This document shows positions 42,445-51,281 of a stretch of DNA of 64,000 bases, piece after piece (the stretch's first letter is position 1; each line of letters starts with the position of its first letter). The DNA lies in the NCBI RefSeq assembly GCF_000384295.1, contig NZ_KB913037.1:7131533-7195532 (forward strand), read 5' to 3'. A program made the position numbers and the translations under genes. Origin of the DNA: Amycolatopsis balhimycina FH 1894 (lineage in GTDB: Bacteria > Actinomycetota > Actinomycetes > Mycobacteriales > Pseudonocardiaceae). The notes beneath the pieces are model-generated. The model ran no database searches, had not been told where the DNA came from, and worked only from the letters and a program-made list of their open reading frames with translations.

Positions 42445-43199
42445 GCGCGGAGTACACCGCGGACGAGATGATGAGCGTCGCGGCGGCCCGCGCGCTCGGT
42501 GACGGCATGTCCTGCTTCGTCGGCATCGGGCTGCCGAGCAAGGCGGCCAACCTCGCGCGCCGCGCGCACGCCCCGAACCTCACGCTGATCTACGAATCCG
42601 GCTGCCTGGGCGCGAAACCGTCGCGGCTGCCGCTGTCGATCGGGGACGGCGAACTGGCCGACACCGCGGACACCGTGATCAGCGTGCCGGAGGTGTTCAA
42701 CTACTGGCTCCAGCCCGGCCGCATCGACGTCGGCTTCCTCGGCGCCGCCCAGCTGGACAAGTTCGGCAACATCAACACCACGGTGATCGGTTCGGACTAC
42801 CGTGACCCGAAGGTCCGGCTGCCCGGCGCGGGCGGTGCCCCGGAGATCGCGGCTTCCTGTGGTGAGGTGTTCGTCGTGCTGCGCCAGAGTTCCCGGGCGT
42901 TCGTCGAGAAGGTGGACTTCGTGACGTCGTTCGGTCACGGCACCGGCAAGGGCGACCGCGAGCGCCTCGGCCTCCCGGGCCGGGGCCCGACGCTGGTGGT
43001 GACCGACCTGGGCCTGCTGCGCCCCGACCCGGAGACGGCCGAGCTGACGCTCACCGAGCTGCACCCGGGCGTCGAGCTGGAGCGGGCGATCAAGGCGACG
43101 GGGTGGAAACTGAAGGTGTCGGACGACCTGAAGGCCACCCCGGCCCCCACGGAGCAGGAACTGACGCTCCTGCGAGACCTCGAGAAGGCGAGCGCATGA
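42441..43199 (+). CDS. pcaJ: 3-oxoadipate CoA-transferase subunit B
   Basis: A 252-residue class I CoA-transferase beta subunit. The catalytic glutamate that forms the CoA thioester is in LIYESGCLGAKP. GIGLPSKAANLARR is the N-terminal glycine-rich loop. GAAQLDKFGNINTTVIG is the conserved (S/A)QxDxxGNxN segment. ATG 42441 overlaps the pcaI stop (ATGA); the longer frame from 42372 lies inside pcaI. It forms the active enzyme with PcaI. Confidence 0.93.
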   Translation: MSAEYTADEMMSVAAARALGDGMSCFVGIGLPSKAANLARRAHAPNLTLIYESGCLGAKPSRLPLSIGDGELADTADTVISVPEVFNYWLQPGRIDVGFLGAAQLDKFGNINTTVIGSDYRDPKVRLPGAGGAPEIAASCGEVFVVLRQSSRAFVEKVDFVTSFGHGTGKGDRERLGLPGRGPTLVVTDLGLLRPDPETAELTLTELHPGVELERAIKATGWKLKVSDDLKATPAPTEQELTLLRDLEKASA

Positions 43200-44377
43200 C
43201 CGACGTCTACGTCCTCGACGCGATCCGCACCCCGTTCGGCCGCTACGGTGGCGCGCTGGCCGGCGTCCGTCCGGACGACCTCGCGGCCGGGGTCCTCAAG
43301 GCCCTGCAGTCCCGCAACGACCTCGATCCGTCCACAGTGGACGAGGTCACCCTCGGGGACGCGAACGGCGCGGGCGAGGACAACCGCAACGTGGCCCGCA
43401 TGGCCGCCCTGCTGGCCGGCTGGCCCACGAGCGTCCCCGGCAGCACCGTGAACCGCCTCTGCGGCTCCGGTCTCGACGCGGTGATGCAGGCCAGCCGGGC
43501 GATCCAGGTCGGCGACGCGTCGCTGGTCGTCGCCGGGGGCGTCGAGTCGATGACCCGCTCGCCGCTGGTCATGCCGAAGCCGGAGAAGGCGTTTCCCACC
43601 GGCAACCAGACCCTGTACAACACCGCGCTCGGCTGGCGCATGGTGAACCCGGCGATGCCGTCGCAGTGGACGATCTCGCTGGGCGAGTCCACCGAGCAGC
43701 TCGCGGAGCGTTACGGCATCGGCCGCGACGAGCAGGACGCCTTCGCGGCGCGCAGCCACGTGAACGCGGCGAAGGCGTGGGACGAGGGCTTCTACGACGA
43801 CCTGGTGGTGCCGGTCGACGGCGTGGACCTGGCCCGCGACGAAGGCATCCGGCCCGATTCCAGCCCCGGGAAGCTGGCCAAGCTGAAGCCCGTCTTCCGC
43901 AAGGAAAACGGCACCGTCACCGCCGGCAACGCGTCCCCGCTGAACGACGGCGCCTCGGCGCTCCTGCTCGGTGACGAAGCCGCCGCGAGCCGGCTGGGCA
44001 AGGCCCCGCTCGCCCGGATCGCCGGCCGCGGCGCGGCCGGCGTCGACCCGGACGTCTTCGGCATCGGCCCGGTGCGCGCCGCGGAGATCGCGCTGGAGCG
44101 GGCCGGCATCGGCTGGGACGACCTGGCCGCGGTGGAGCTCAACGAAGCCTTCGCCGCGCAGTCGCTGGCCTGCCTGCGCGACTGGAAGAAGCTCGACCCG
44201 GAGATCGTGAACACCCACGGCGGCGCGATCGCCATCGGGCACCCGCTCGGCGCGTCCGGCGGCCGGATCCTCGGCACTCTGGCGCACGACCTGCACCGCC
44301 GCGGCGGGGGCTGGGGACTCGCCGCCATCTGCATCGGCGTCGGCCAGGGGCTGGCCGTCGTCCTCGAAGGCCGATAA
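43196..44377 (+). CDS. pcaF: 3-oxoadipyl-CoA thiolase
   Basis: A 393-residue thiolase that splits 3-oxoadipyl-CoA to succinyl-CoA and acetyl-CoA. Cys89 (NRLCGSGLDAV) is the acyl-accepting nucleophile. HGGAIAIGHPLGASGG carries the catalytic His. AICIGVGQGLAVVLE carries the second Cys in the CIGVGQG form typical of PcaF. NEAFAAQSLACL is also conserved. ATG 43196 overlaps the pcaJ stop by 4 nt. It completes the lower beta-ketoadipate pathway with PcaIJ. Confidence 0.94.
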   Translation: MTDVYVLDAIRTPFGRYGGALAGVRPDDLAAGVLKALQSRNDLDPSTVDEVTLGDANGAGEDNRNVARMAALLAGWPTSVPGSTVNRLCGSGLDAVMQASRAIQVGDASLVVAGGVESMTRSPLVMPKPEKAFPTGNQTLYNTALGWRMVNPAMPSQWTISLGESTEQLAERYGIGRDEQDAFAARSHVNAAKAWDEGFYDDLVVPVDGVDLARDEGIRPDSSPGKLAKLKPVFRKENGTVTAGNASPLNDGASALLLGDEAAASRLGKAPLARIAGRGAAGVDPDVFGIGPVRAAEIALERAGIGWDDLAAVELNEAFAAQSLACLRDWKKLDPEIVNTHGGAIAIGHPLGASGGRILGTLAHDLHRRGGGWGLAAICIGVGQGLAVVLEGR

Positions 44378-44388
44378 GGGAGAGAACC

Positions 44389-45123
44389 GTGGCCACTCCG
44401 ACCGAATTCAAGCTGCCGCGCTACGGGGAAGACCCCGAAGGCACGCACCCGCCCCTCGACTTCAGCGGCTACGGCTCCACGGCGCTTCGGCACCCGAAGC
44501 AGGAACTGGTGCTGCTCCCGCAGATGCTCACCGAGGTCACCGGCCCGCTGCTCGGGCCCGGCCGGCTCGGCGAACACGACAACGACCTCACCCGGCAGCA
44601 CGCGGGTGAACCGCAGGGACAGCGGATCATCGTCACCGGACGGCTGCTCGACGGCGACGGCCGGCCGGTGCGCGACTCGCTCGTCGAGATCTGGCAGGCC
44701 AACGCGGGCGGCCGCTACCGGCACACCGGCGACCGCTGGCCGTCGCCGCTCGACCTGAACTTCGACGGCGTCGGGCGCACCCTGACCGACAGCGACGGCC
44801 GCTACACCTTCACCACCATCAAGCCCGGGGCGTACCCGTGGAAGAACCACGACAACGCCTGGCGCCCCGCGCACATCCACTTCTCGGTGTTCGGCTCGGC
44901 GTTCACCCAGCGGCTGGTCACCCAGATGTACTTCCCGGACGACCCGCTGTTCTCCCAGGACCCGATCTTCAACTCCATCCCGGACGAGCAGGCCCGGCAG
45001 CGGATGGTCTCGCGCTACGACCACGAGACCACCCAGGCCGAGTGGGCGCTCGGGTACCAGTTCGACATCGTGCTGCGCGGGCGCGACGCGTCGGTGTTCG
45101 AAGAGGAAGAGGACGAAGACTGA
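44389..45123 (+). CDS. pcaH: protocatechuate 3,4-dioxygenase beta subunit
   Basis: A 244-residue intradiol dioxygenase beta chain. The four Fe(III) ligands are present: Tyr110 (GGRYRHTGD), Tyr149 (GAYPWKNHDNAWRP), His162 and His164 (AHIHFSVFG). It opens the protocatechuate ring between the hydroxyls to give 3-carboxy-cis,cis-muconate. GTG start with GGGAGAG upstream. The alpha-subunit gene overlaps its stop by one base (TGATG), so the subunits are made together. Length is normal for PcaH. Confidence 0.96.
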   Translation: MATPTEFKLPRYGEDPEGTHPPLDFSGYGSTALRHPKQELVLLPQMLTEVTGPLLGPGRLGEHDNDLTRQHAGEPQGQRIIVTGRLLDGDGRPVRDSLVEIWQANAGGRYRHTGDRWPSPLDLNFDGVGRTLTDSDGRYTFTTIKPGAYPWKNHDNAWRPAHIHFSVFGSAFTQRLVTQMYFPDDPLFSQDPIFNSIPDEQARQRMVSRYDHETTQAEWALGYQFDIVLRGRDASVFEEEEDED

Positions 45124-45677
45124 TGCCCAGGCTGCTGCCCACCCCTTCGCAGACCGTCGGCCCGTACCTGTCGATCGGGCTGCCCTGGCCCGACGGCCCG
45201 CACGTCGTGCCCGAAGGCACCCCCGGCGCGTTCTGGATCCGCGGCACGGTCCGCGACGGCAACGGCGACCCGGTCCCGGACGCCATGATCGAGACCTGGC
45301 AGGCCGACCCCCAGGGCGGGTTCCGCCACCCCGACGACCCGCGCGGCGAGGCGGCCGGCGAGTTCCGCGGCTTCGGCCGCTGCCCGACGAATCCCGACGG
45401 GACCTACGGGATCCTCACCCTGCTGCCGGGTGTGGTGCCCGGCGAGGGTGGTGCCCCGCAGGCGCGGCACATCGACGTGTCGGTGTTCGCGCGCGGCCTG
45501 CTGAACCGGGTCGTCACGCGGATCTACTTCGACGACCAGGACAACTCCGGGGACCCGGTGCTGGCGACGGTTCCCGGGGAGCGGCGCGGCACGCTGATCG
45601 CCACGAAGACCGACGACGGCTACCGCTTCGACGTGCGCCTCCAGGGCGACGGCGAGACGGTGTTCTTCGCGCTGTGA
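45123..45677 (+). CDS. pcaG: protocatechuate 3,4-dioxygenase alpha subunit
   Basis: A 184-residue intradiol dioxygenase alpha chain. It starts LPTPSQTVGPYLSIGLPWPDG, the usual alpha-subunit N-terminus that covers the active site. ARHIDVSVFARGLLNRVVTRIYF aligns with the iron-binding region of the beta chain but lacks the full ligand set, as expected. It partners PcaH in an alpha-beta complex. The next downstream start lies 15 nt after its stop. Confidence 0.94.
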   Translation: MPRLLPTPSQTVGPYLSIGLPWPDGPHVVPEGTPGAFWIRGTVRDGNGDPVPDAMIETWQADPQGGFRHPDDPRGEAAGEFRGFGRCPTNPDGTYGILTLLPGVVPGEGGAPQARHIDVSVFARGLLNRVVTRIYFDDQDNSGDPVLATVPGERRGTLIATKTDDGYRFDVRLQGDGETVFFAL

Positions 45678-45691
45678 ACGGAGGTGGACGC

Positions 45692-46468
45692 GTGGGCGCC
45701 GTGCGCGTGCACCGCGTGGTCGAGGGCCCGGAGGACGGCCCGGTCGTGGTCTTGGCCGGCTCGCTGGGCAGCGACCTGCGCATGTGGGAGCCGCAGGTCG
45801 CGCCGCTGGTCGAACGCGGCTACCGGGTGGTGCGCTATGACACCCGTGGCCACGGCGGATCACCGGTGCCGCCCCCGCCGTACCGGCTGGAGGACCTCGG
45901 CGCCGACGTCGTGGCCCTGCTCGACGACCTGGAGGTCGAGCGCGCCCACCTGGCCGGGCTGTCGCTCGGCGGGATGACCGTCATGTGGCTCGGCGTGCAC
46001 GTTCCGGACCGGATCGCGAGCCTGGTGCTGTGCTGCACGTCGGCGAAGCTGGGCCCGCAGTCGATGTGGGTGGAGCGCGCCCGCAAGGTTCGCGCGGAAG
46101 GCACGGCGTCGGTCGCGGAAGCCGGGGTCGGCCGGTGGCTGACGGAGCCGTACGCGAAGAGCCACCCGGACGTCGCGGAGTTCCTGCGGGCGATGATCGC
46201 CGCGGTCCCGGCCGAGGGGTACGCGGCGTGCTGCGAGCTCATCGGGCGGATGGACCAGCTGGACGCGTTGCCGAAGATCACCGCGCCGACGCTGGTCATC
46301 GCCGGCGCCGACGACCTGGCCACGTCGCCGGAGGAGCACTCCCGCCCGATCGCCGAGGCCATCCCCGGCGCGCGGCTGGAAGTGGTGGCGAACGCCTCGC
46401 ACCTGGGCAGCTACGAGCAGCCCGCGGAGTTCACCCGGCTGATCCTCGAACACTTGGAGCGAACTTGA
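45692..46468 (+). CDS. pcaD: 3-oxoadipate enol-lactonase (alpha/beta hydrolase)
   Basis: A 258-residue alpha/beta hydrolase. The nucleophile is Ser91 in AGLSLGGMT, the oxyanion region is LAGSLGSDLRMWEPQV, the acid is in VIAGADDLATSPEE and the His in NASHLGSYEQP. It hydrolyses 3-oxoadipate enol-lactone to 3-oxoadipate. The frame can also start at GTG 45674, overlapping pcaG, but GGAGGTGG at 45679-45686 gives ideal spacing to GTG 45692. It is separate from pcaC, not fused as PcaL, but overlaps it by 4 nt. Confidence 0.92.
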   Translation: MGAVRVHRVVEGPEDGPVVVLAGSLGSDLRMWEPQVAPLVERGYRVVRYDTRGHGGSPVPPPPYRLEDLGADVVALLDDLEVERAHLAGLSLGGMTVMWLGVHVPDRIASLVLCCTSAKLGPQSMWVERARKVRAEGTASVAEAGVGRWLTEPYAKSHPDVAEFLRAMIAAVPAEGYAACCELIGRMDQLDALPKITAPTLVIAGADDLATSPEEHSRPIAEAIPGARLEVVANASHLGSYEQPAEFTRLILEHLERT

Positions 46469-46866
46469 CGAACCGGCACGAGGACGGCATGAAGGTGCGG
46501 CGCGAGGTGCTCGGCGACGAGCACGTCGACGGCGCGGTGGCGGGCACCACGGAGTTCAGCCGCCCGTTCCAGGACTACATCACCGAGGGCGCCTGGGGTT
46601 CGGTGTGGGCCCGTGACGGCCTCGACCGCCGGACGCGCAGCTGCGTGACGCTGGCGGCGCTCACCGCGCTGCACGCGCACAACGAGCTGGCGATGCACGT
46701 GCGGGCCGCGGTCCGCAACGGCCTGACGGCGGCGGAGATCGGCGAGGTCCTCCTGCACACGGCGGTCTACGCCGGGGCACCGGCGGCGAACGCGGCGTTC
46801 GCCATCGCGCAGCGCACCCTCGCCGAGCTCGGCGAGCCGAGCGCCCTGCCCGCCGACGCCGGATAA
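46465..46866 (+). CDS. pcaC: 4-carboxymuconolactone decarboxylase
   Basis: A 133-residue CMD-family protein. GMKVRREVLGDEHVD opens it, FQDYITEGAWGSVWARDGLD is typical of true PcaC, and HNELAMHVRAAVRNGLT plus EIGEVLLHTAVYAGAPAAN hold the conserved Glu/His. It decarboxylates carboxymuconolactone to the enol-lactone used by PcaD. I chose TTG 46465, which overlaps the pcaD stop by 4 nt and keeps the normal N-terminus; ATG 46489 would cut it short. Confidence 0.92.
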   Translation: MTNRHEDGMKVRREVLGDEHVDGAVAGTTEFSRPFQDYITEGAWGSVWARDGLDRRTRSCVTLAALTALHAHNELAMHVRAAVRNGLTAAEIGEVLLHTAVYAGAPAANAAFAIAQRTLAELGEPSALPADAG

Positions 46867-46876
46867 GGTGCCGGGC

Positions 46877-47707
46877 ATGGACTCGGGGAGGCCCATCGAA
46901 GCCGAGCTGGACAGCGAGCCGGCGCACCGCGGTGCCCACCACGTGCAGTCGCTGGAGCGCGGGCTGGCCGTGATCAAGGCGTTCCACGCGGGCGCGGCGG
47001 AGCTGACCCTGAGCGACGTCGCCCGCGCGACGGGCCTCACCCGCGCGGCGGCGCGGCGGTTCCTGCTGACCCTGACCGACCTCGGCTACGTCCGCACCGA
47101 CGGCAAGTACTTCTCGCTCACGGCCCGGGTGCTGGAGCTGGGGTATTCGTACCTGTCGAGCATGACGCTGCCGGAGGTGGCGCAGCCGCACCTGGAGCGC
47201 CTGTCCGCGGACGTGCACGAGTCGAGCTCGGTCTCGGTGCTGGAGGGCACCGACATCGTCTACGTGGCGCGGGTGGCGGTGTCCCGCATCATGACGGTCA
47301 GCATCAACGTGGGCACCCGCTTCCCGGCGTACGCGACATCGATGGGGCACGTGCTGCTGGCGGGGCTCAGCGACGCGGAGCTGGAGGCGTACTTCGTGGT
47401 GGCGAGCCTCGACCGCCTGACCGAACGCACGGTCACCGCACCGGGCCGTCTGCGCGCGGAGCTGGCCAAGGTCACCACCCAGGGCTGGGCGATGGTCGAC
47501 CAGGAGCTGGAGGAAGGCCTCCGCTCGGTGGCGGCCCCGATCCACAACCGCAAGGGCCGCGTGGTGGCGGCGGTCAACCTCTCGACGCACGCAAGCCGCA
47601 CGACAGCGGAGTCGGTGGAGAAGAACCTGGTCCCCCCGCTGCTGGAGACGGCCCGCGCGATCGAAGCGGACCTGGCGGTCGGCGCTCCGAGCCGCGCCCA
47701 TGGCTGA
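46877..47707 (+). CDS. pcaR: IclR-family regulator of the pca operon
   Basis: A 276-residue IclR protein. The winged helix is at about 25-85 (SLERGLAVIKAFH, LSDVARATGLTRAAARRFLL). The C-terminal effector domain includes SVSVLEGTDIVYVARVAVSR, FPAYATSMGHVLLAGL and VAAPIHNRKGRVVAAVNLS, the usual PcaR/PobR pattern. It lies 10 nt after pcaC, probably in the same operon, and should respond to protocatechuate or beta-ketoadipate. ATG 46877 has AAGGTG upstream; GTG 46868 is an alternative. Confidence 0.9.
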   Translation: MDSGRPIEAELDSEPAHRGAHHVQSLERGLAVIKAFHAGAAELTLSDVARATGLTRAAARRFLLTLTDLGYVRTDGKYFSLTARVLELGYSYLSSMTLPEVAQPHLERLSADVHESSSVSVLEGTDIVYVARVAVSRIMTVSINVGTRFPAYATSMGHVLLAGLSDAELEAYFVVASLDRLTERTVTAPGRLRAELAKVTTQGWAMVDQELEEGLRSVAAPIHNRKGRVVAAVNLSTHASRTTAESVEKNLVPPLLETARAIEADLAVGAPSRAHG

Positions 47708-47764
47708 CCGGCCGGAACCACCCGCGGCCGGTGACCTCAGCCCCACACCCGTCGGCCCGTGCCC

Positions 47765-48364
47765 ATGACCGCCCCGCCAACCCCCGGCGCCCCGGCGGTC
47801 GCCGGGCTCCTGCTCGCCGCCGGAGCGGGCCGCCGGTTCGGGGGCCCGAAGGCCCTCGCCGAACTCGACGGGGAACCTCTCGTTCTCCGCGCCCTGCGCA
47901 CCCTCGCCGAGGCGGGCTGCGCCCCGATCCGCGTCGTCGTCGGTGCTGCCGCCGGCGAGGTGGCCGCGCTCCTGCCCGACCCCGCCCAAGCTGTCCGAGC
48001 CGAGGACTGGGAGACCGGCATGGGCGCTTCCCTGAAAGCCGGCCTGGCCGCGCTCGAGACCACCGAAGGCCCTGTCGCCGCGCTCGTTCACCTCGTCGAC
48101 TTGCCCTGGGTCGGCCCCGGCATCCTCGCCCGCGTTGCCGCCGGCGCGTCCACCGAGACCGTCGCTCGCGCGGCCTACGACGGCGTCCCCGGCCACCCCG
48201 TCCTGCTCGGCCGGCGCTGGTGGGCCGAAATCGCCGACACCGCCCACGGCGACCGGGGCGCCCGCGACTGGCTCGCCACCCGCACCGACCTCCGGCTCGT
48301 CGAGTGCGGTGACCTCGGCAGCGGCCGGGACGTCGATCGGCGGGCCGACCTGCCCGGCCGGTGA
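47765..48364 (+). CDS. MocA-like nucleotidyltransferase for molybdenum cofactor
   Basis: A 199-residue NTP-transferase-fold protein. LLLAAGAGRRFGGPKALAELDG is the NTP-binding loop of the MobA/MocA group. EDWETGMGASLKAGLAAL and VHLVDLPWVGPGI follow in order, and RGARDWLATRTDLRLVE ends it. MocA makes the cytosine-dinucleotide form of Mo cofactor used by xanthine- and CO-dehydrogenase-type enzymes. That fits the adjacent cox-like genes. The next gene overlaps its stop by 4 nt. Confidence 0.86.
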   Translation: MTAPPTPGAPAVAGLLLAAGAGRRFGGPKALAELDGEPLVLRALRTLAEAGCAPIRVVVGAAAGEVAALLPDPAQAVRAEDWETGMGASLKAGLAALETTEGPVAALVHLVDLPWVGPGILARVAAGASTETVARAAYDGVPGHPVLLGRRWWAEIADTAHGDRGARDWLATRTDLRLVECGDLGSGRDVDRRADLPGR

Positions 48365-49272
48365 CCCGCACCCCGGCTTCCGCGCCGCCTACGATCGACA
48401 CCGTGATGGACTCGCCCGAAGAACTCGCCGCCGCGCTCGACGTGACCGGCTACCTCGCCGACGACGGGCTCGCGACCGCCGGGTTCCTCGCCCTGCGGAT
48501 GGGCCGGCCGCTGTTCTGCGAGGGCGAACCGGGCACCGGCAAGACGTCACTCGCCCTCGCGCTGGCCACCGCGCTGGGCTGGCCGCTCATCCGCCTCCAG
48601 TGCCACGAGGGCATCGACGCCGCCCAGGCCCTCTACGAGTGGGACTTCCCGCGGCAGCTCCTGCACCTGCGCGCGCTGGAGGCCGCCGGTGACGGGCACG
48701 TCGACGTCGAGACCGCCGAGCGCTCGCTCTACACCGAGCGCTTCCTGCTGGCCCGGCCGCTGCTGCAGGCCCTGATCACCGCGCCGTGCGTGCTGCTGGT
48801 CGACGAGATCGACCGCGCCGACGACGAGTTCGAAGCCTTCCTCCTGCAACTGCTCGACGAACACGCCGTGACCATCCCCGAATACGGCGAGGTCCGCGCC
48901 GAGCACCCCCCGTTGGTGGTACTGACCTCGAACCGGACCCGGGAGGTGCATGACGCCCTCAAACGGCGGTGCCTCTACCATTGGCTCGAACACCCGGACC
49001 TGGTGCGGGAGATCACGATCCTGCGCCGTAGGATTCCGCAAATAGGTGAAGTTCTGGCTCGGCAGATCGCTGAAGCGGTGCATCGGCTCCGCGAAATGGA
49101 CCTGCTGAAACCACCGGGAGTAGCGGAGTCACTCGATTGGGCGAGGGCTCTCTTGACTCTGCGGCGTGACGAGCTGGACGCGGCAACGGCGGCGCGGACG
49201 CTCGGGGCCGTCCTTAAATACAGCGAAGACCTCGACCGGGTCAGGGCCAAACTCGATGCCCTGTTCGCCTGA
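48361..49272 (+). CDS. coxD: MoxR-type AAA+ ATPase, CoxD-like
   Basis: A 303-residue AAA+ ATPase with Walker A GEPGTGKT (55-62), Walker B VLLVDEIDRADDE, sensor 1 VLTSNRTREV and Arg-finger region KRRCLYHW. CoxD-type ATPases work with a VWA protein (CoxE) to mature the CuSMo/Mo site of CO dehydrogenase. Here its partner gene is 2.3 kb away, on the far side of a glycosyltransferase gene and a tRNA. GTG 48361 overlaps the mocA-like stop; ATG 48406 is possible too. Confidence 0.9.
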   Translation: MTRTPASAPPTIDTVMDSPEELAAALDVTGYLADDGLATAGFLALRMGRPLFCEGEPGTGKTSLALALATALGWPLIRLQCHEGIDAAQALYEWDFPRQLLHLRALEAAGDGHVDVETAERSLYTERFLLARPLLQALITAPCVLLVDEIDRADDEFEAFLLQLLDEHAVTIPEYGEVRAEHPPLVVLTSNRTREVHDALKRRCLYHWLEHPDLVREITILRRRIPQIGEVLARQIAEAVHRLREMDLLKPPGVAESLDWARALLTLRRDELDAATAARTLGAVLKYSEDLDRVRAKLDALFA

Positions 49273-49321
49273 CCACCCGGTCGGGGTGCCGGGTGTTGCG
49301 AAGCGGGGGAGGAACCTGCGG

Positions 49322-51091
49322 ATGAGCGTGGCGGAGACGACGGAGACGAGACCGCCGTCCGAGGCGGAGCCGGATCGGCCGGGACCGGCCGGGACGACGA
49401 CCGCCCGGCGCGGGTGGCGGGGCAAGCTAGCCGCCGTGGCCGCGGTGCTCGGCGGCACCGCGCTGATCGCCGCGCACGCGTCGCTCTACGGCCGCTGGCT
49501 GATCGACGACGCGGCCATCACGTTCGCCTACTCGCGCAACGTCGCCGACGGCTTCGGGCCGGTGCTCCAGCCCGGCGCCGCGCCGGTCGAGGGGTACTCC
49601 AACCCGACCTGGATGATCCTGCTCGCCCTCGGGAAGCTCGTCGGCCTGTTCGACCACGGCACGCTCTTCGGCGTCAACGACCAGATCCTCTTCCCGAAGG
49701 CGCTCGCGCTGGCCTGCTGCGCCGGCATCCTCGTCCTCTTCTACTTCGGCGCGAAGACCCTCAGCCGTCGCCCGGCCCTGATCACCTTCGTCGCCGGTGC
49801 CTCGCTCGCCGCGATCCCGTCGTTCGTCATCTGGTGCTTTTCCGGCCTCGAGAACTCCTTCTACGCGCTCACGGTCGCCGCGCTCGCGGTGCTGATCCTG
49901 CGGGCGGTCCAGAGCGGCAGGCTCCTCGACAACCAGGTCGCCGTCGGCGCCGGGCTGATCGCCATGCTGGCCGCGCTGACCAGGCCCGACGGGATCATCT
50001 ACGCCGGCGCCTACCCGATCGTCGTCACGTTGTTCCTCAAGCGGGAGCTGCTCGGCCGCAGCATCCGCGCCGTCGTCGTCTCCGTCGCCGGGTTCGCCGT
50101 GCCATACGGCGCGTACGTGATCTTCCGGTGGTTCGAGTTCGGCCGGCTGGTGCCCAACACCGCCGTCGCGAAGGGGCAGGAGCCGCCGACCCTCGACGAC
50201 CTCGCCCGGCCCGGCGAGATCGTGTCCTACGTGGGCTGGCTGGTCGTCGCGGTCGCCGTCGCGTGCCTGGTGATGCTGCTGGTCCGGCCGTCGCGGCTGC
50301 GCACCGGCCTGATCGCGTTGCTGGCGCCGTTCGGGCTCACCGTGGTCGCCTACATCGTGCTCGAGTTCGACTGGATGGGGCAGCTGCGGTTCGCCACCCC
50401 GGTCTGGACGCTCGGCGCGTTCGGCGGCGCGATCGTGGTCGTCGAGGCGCTGGCCGCGGCCCGGTTGCGTGGCCGGATCGTGCTCGCCTGCCTGCTCGTG
50501 GTGGCGCTGGTCAGCTCGGTCAGCGGGCTCTACGACCAGGGCAAGAGCTACCGCGCCAACGTCAAGACGGCGTTTTGTATCGTCGCCGAGCGCGACGCCC
50601 AGGCCATCAACGGCTTCGCGGACCTCCTGAAGCTGCCCGATACCGCCCAGGTCGGCCTCATCGACCTCGGCGGGACGTCGCTGGGCAGCCGGATCCGGGT
50701 GCTCGACCTGGCCGGCCTCGGTGACAAGCCGATCGCCGACTACCTGCACCGCGCCGACATGCAGGGCCTGCGCGACTACGTCTTCACCCAGGCCAAGCCC
50801 GAGCTGATCACGTTCATCGGCTCGTGGATCACCACGCTGCAGTTCAACCAGGACCCGCGGTTCGAGCGCGACTACGCGACGATCTTCCTGAACCCGCGGA
50901 TCGGCGACATGACCGTGGACTCCCGCAACTGGGTCAGCTACCACGTCCGCCGCGACCTGGTCGACGACGCGAAGCTCGCGGAACTCCAGGCGTACGCGCA
51001 GAAGACGCTGCCGCCGATCCTGGAGCTGAACAAGACGGCCGGGCTGCGTGGCTGCGCGAACATCCAGCCGGGCATGAAGGTCGCTGCCTGA
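49322..51091 (+). CDS. GT-C membrane glycosyltransferase, AftB-like
   Basis: A 589-residue protein with a disordered N-terminus (1-33), about ten membrane helices (35-420) and a soluble C-terminal domain (about 430-589). The first extracytoplasmic loop has IDDAAITFAYSRNVADG (Asp62-Asp63) and then GAAPVEGYSNPTWM, the DD and VEGYSN motifs of arabinofuranosyltransferase AftB and its relatives. It probably adds arabinose or another sugar to cell-wall arabinogalactan from a decaprenyl-phosphate donor. ATG 49322 has GGGGGAGGA upstream. A strong terminator follows. Confidence 0.85.
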   Translation: MSVAETTETRPPSEAEPDRPGPAGTTTARRGWRGKLAAVAAVLGGTALIAAHASLYGRWLIDDAAITFAYSRNVADGFGPVLQPGAAPVEGYSNPTWMILLALGKLVGLFDHGTLFGVNDQILFPKALALACCAGILVLFYFGAKTLSRRPALITFVAGASLAAIPSFVIWCFSGLENSFYALTVAALAVLILRAVQSGRLLDNQVAVGAGLIAMLAALTRPDGIIYAGAYPIVVTLFLKRELLGRSIRAVVVSVAGFAVPYGAYVIFRWFEFGRLVPNTAVAKGQEPPTLDDLARPGEIVSYVGWLVVAVAVACLVMLLVRPSRLRTGLIALLAPFGLTVVAYIVLEFDWMGQLRFATPVWTLGAFGGAIVVVEALAAARLRGRIVLACLLVVALVSSVSGLYDQGKSYRANVKTAFCIVAERDAQAINGFADLLKLPDTAQVGLIDLGGTSLGSRIRVLDLAGLGDKPIADYLHRADMQGLRDYVFTQAKPELITFIGSWITTLQFNQDPRFERDYATIFLNPRIGDMTVDSRNWVSYHVRRDLVDDAKLAELQAYAQKTLPPILELNKTAGLRGCANIQPGMKVAA

Positions 51092-51103
51092 GGCCGAGCC
51101 GCG

Positions 51104-51152
51104 AAAGCGCCCGCCACGGAGGTCCACAAAGGACTTCCGAGGCGGGCGCTTT
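51104..51152 (+). terminator. rho-independent terminator after the GT-C gene
   Basis: AAAGCGCCCGCC (51104-51115) and GGCGGGCGCTTT (51141-51152) are perfect 12-bp arms, with a further inner stem AGGTCC/GGACTT. The 3' arm ends in a T-run (51150-51153). It lies 13 nt past the stop and should end the mocA-coxD-GT-C transcript, so coxE needs its own promoter. Confidence 0.9.
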
Positions 51153-51230
51153 TAATTGCGTTGCCCCGCCTCACGGGCTGGGGCATTCTTTTCCCAGCAC
51201 AGCCGACGAGACCACCGAGAGGAGGAGATC

Positions 51231-51281
51231 GTGACCCGATACCGGAACCGCCGCGGCACGATCTCCTGCGCCGTTCGCTGA
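51231..51281 (+). CDS. possible 16-residue leader peptide
   Basis: GAGGAGG just upstream of GTG 51231 is the best Shine-Dalgarno in this gap, and the frame MTRYRNRRGTISCAVR ends at TGA 51279-51281. It is followed by a possible long hairpin (GCTCTTCGC 51303-51311 with GCGAAGAGC 51343-51351). Short Arg/Cys-containing ORFs before a hairpin can be attenuators, but no regulated gene is close except the interrupted tRNA. Low certainty. Confidence 0.3.
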   Translation: MTRYRNRRGTISCAVR

